Source of the DNA: Musa acuminata AAA Group
Taxonomy: Eukaryota; Streptophyta; Magnoliopsida; Zingiberales; Musaceae
Length of the DNA: 64,000 nt
Assembly (NCBI RefSeq): GCF_036884655.1
Contig: NC_088327.1
Span: 14,207,001 to 14,271,000, forward strand
Reading direction: 5' to 3'
Position numbers and translations under genes: made by a program
The notes under the pieces: model-generated
Seen by the model: only the letters and a program-made list of their open reading frames with translations
The model's database searches: none
What the model was told of the DNA's origin: nothing
Shown here: positions 62,501 to 64,000 of the stretch, one piece after another
How positions within the stretch are numbered: the first letter of the stretch is position 1
Layout of the letters: each line of letters starts with the position of its first letter

Positions 62501-63948
62501 AATATATATATATATAACTTTCTAAAAAAAACTATCTATTTTTGGATATATTGTCCTAATACTATAAAATCATATTTCATTATTTTTTTTTATAATTTCA
62601 ATTAAAATTCTGTAAAATATATCTTCTTTTGATTTTTTTTTCTCGGAAAGCACTGAGTTATCATACCAATTTAGTCCCTTTGATTTCTGACTGTATAATT
62701 CATAATTACACAAGAAAGAGGACTTTCTTTGCTAATAATCTCTAGCTCTTTTAAAAACATCGAAATAATAATTATTTTTTATATCCTTCGTTCACAAATC
62801 GATATAAAACTTAAACTCTCGCCGATAAAAGGTTTTGCCAAGCCATTCCATCAGCCTCTCAGTCCTTCGTATTATTATACTGTGATGGCTGTTATGTCCC
62901 AATTCCTGCCTTGCAGGTTCAAGCACAAGCACCTCCAATTGCACAACCTTCAGGCCGACGTTGTCTAACTGGCTTAACCCTTTGCCACCCTTTGAAGCTC
63001 TCAAAGCATCAAAATTCCAACTCAAAGTCTGCTCAGACTCTAATTCGTCGATGAATATTCTCACCGAAAGCCTCAAGTCTCCCCTGATTTCTCTACCCCC
63101 TTTGTCTCCGCTGTGCAAATTAACTATTGGTAGACAACCTCCTGCCTCACACACTAACTAATTTCGGTAGACAATATAGTGCCCAAAAAAAACCGAGTCC
63201 AGTCACCGATCGCAGTATAAGTCGGTTATCACCTTCCTCTGCTGGCACGAACGAACCGCGGAGGATTTGGATTTGTTGCCGGATCACTATCTAGAGCATC
63301 TCTCGGGTTAGTTGGGGCGAAAACGCATCCACCAAACTCCACCGCCGCGGTGACCGGAACCCCGCGAATGGTGCAGTCCCACGTTCGTGTCACCTCAGGG
63401 CATCTCCATGGAGAACGAAGAATCTGTGCGGCACTCGCCTTACCTACCCGAGCAACGATTGAAGCAGCCGCGTGGGACCTCGTCAGGTCCTGCACAGTCC
63501 TGCAGGTGCATGAGACACAGAGAACGGAGACGAGAAGAGACAGACACGAAAGGGGAACGAAGGAAGCTGTGGTGTCTGCTCGCCAAACTTGCCAAAGCAT
63601 AGTAAGGGAGGAAGAGGAAAGGGAACACTCTCCTGTTCCCACTTCTGGTTTGATTCTTCGTCGTCGGTAACAGATAGCAGCTTTTCTCAAAAGACTAGTC
63701 TTTAACCGTACAACAGTAAATTAAAGTGCTTTCGTGGCTTCAATCCCCTCATCGTCCCACTCTGCTGAGCAGTGTCTACAGGAGCAACTGTAACCGATAA
63801 CCCAAATCGGATTCGCATGAATCGTAAGAGAAAAAAGCGATTAAAGATGAGCCTAGGTTTGTATTTTATTCGAATATTAACTTGGAAAGAAGAGATTTTT
63901 CGGTGTTTATAGCATCACCTCTGAAAAATTGACCAAACAGCCTCCAAG
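62501..63948. other. Unassigned sequence at the right end
   Basis: 62501-62800 is AT-rich. From 62880 to 63690 composition is gene-like, with open frames of 120 codons (63154-62792, minus) and 153 codons (63690-63229, minus). Neither has motifs I recognise, and plus-strand frames overlap both. It may be a promoter and leader for a gene starting at the right edge, or a gene relic. Confidence 0.35.
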
Positions 63949-64000
63949 ATGGCGTATTTGAGCTCCGGGAGGAATTTGATTGGAGAAAGGAGGTCACTTT
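63949..64000 (+). CDS. Possible first coding exon, truncated by the window edge
   Basis: An ATG at 63949 in fair context (AAGATGGCG) opens a frame to the end of the window: MAYLSSGRNLIGERRSL, 17 codons. The Arg/Ser-rich, acid-poor start could be an organelle presequence, but it is too short to judge. No family is assigned. Confidence 0.3.
   Translation, partial: MAYLSSGRNLIGERRSL

Noticed and set aside
1..64000. CRISPR arrays, integrated pararetrovirus or a microbial-style defence system
   Set aside because: No regularly spaced repeats, no pararetroviral coat/movement/RT order and no prokaryote-type operon were seen; the reverse transcriptase traces belong to a LINE, and the Copia element has lost its own.
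1..64000. tRNA and rRNA genes
   Set aside because: No convincing cloverleaf with A and B boxes or rRNA core was spotted by eye; a tRNA search program would settle this.

Overview
This is a plant nuclear genomic window. Genes carry many introns with GT-AG (and a few GC-AG) boundaries, spacers are AT-rich with long AT, CT and AAT microsatellites, and all recognisable proteins are plant families (YUCCA, PB1/Raf-like kinase, plant SEC16, beta-adaptin, plant ThiM). GC-rich short-intron genes next to AT-rich spacers, plus Maximus/SIRE-like and Copia LTRs, suggest a non-grass monocot. My guess is banana and relatives (Musa/Ensete), but no marker in the window proves it.

Layout. (1) 1-6.8 kb: a PB1-domain Raf-like protein kinase on the minus strand, its last exon lost at the window edge, next to a fragment of a Maximus/SIRE-like LTR. 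(2) 6.8-10.4 kb: spacer with a GC-rich unassigned block and a strong inverted repeat. (3) 10.4-20.4 kb: an intact YUCCA auxin-biosynthesis monooxygenase, then a tandem duplicate of its 3' half and downstream flank. The duplicate is a pseudogene split by two LTR elements: a Copia element (14194-18080) that has lost reverse transcriptase and sits at the intron 2/exon 3 boundary, and a solo LTR (18819-20182). The intact copy preserves both empty insertion sites. (4) 20.9-32.4 kb: a 15-exon beta-adaptin (AP-1/AP-2 large subunit), with an Au-SINE-like and a LINE-like relic in its introns. (5) 34.6-35.7 kb: a small plant-specific gene of unknown function ending in FVVLEL. (6) 37.5-38.7 kb: an intronless F-box/kelch gene, convergent with (7) a two-exon hydroxyethylthiazole kinase (40.3-43.4 kb, minus) whose intron holds a long TATATG-type microsatellite. 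(8) 45.0-56.6 kb: a 13-exon SEC16 gene (minus); one intron contains a clean 788-bp non-autonomous hAT-type element with an 8-bp target-site duplication. (9) 57.8-62.5 kb: a decayed but nearly full-length LINE. (10) 62.5-64 kb: unassigned sequence, with a possible first coding exon running off the end.

The genes do not form one pathway. Two act in membrane traffic (SEC16 at ER exit sites, beta-adaptin in clathrin adaptors), one in auxin synthesis, one in thiamine salvage, one in signalling and one in ubiquitin targeting. I found no CRISPR array, no endogenous pararetrovirus and no clearly new molecular system. The most informative feature is the YUCCA tandem duplication with its two dated-by-structure LTR insertions. 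Exon borders were set by hand from reading-frame continuity and splice motifs, not from transcripts.
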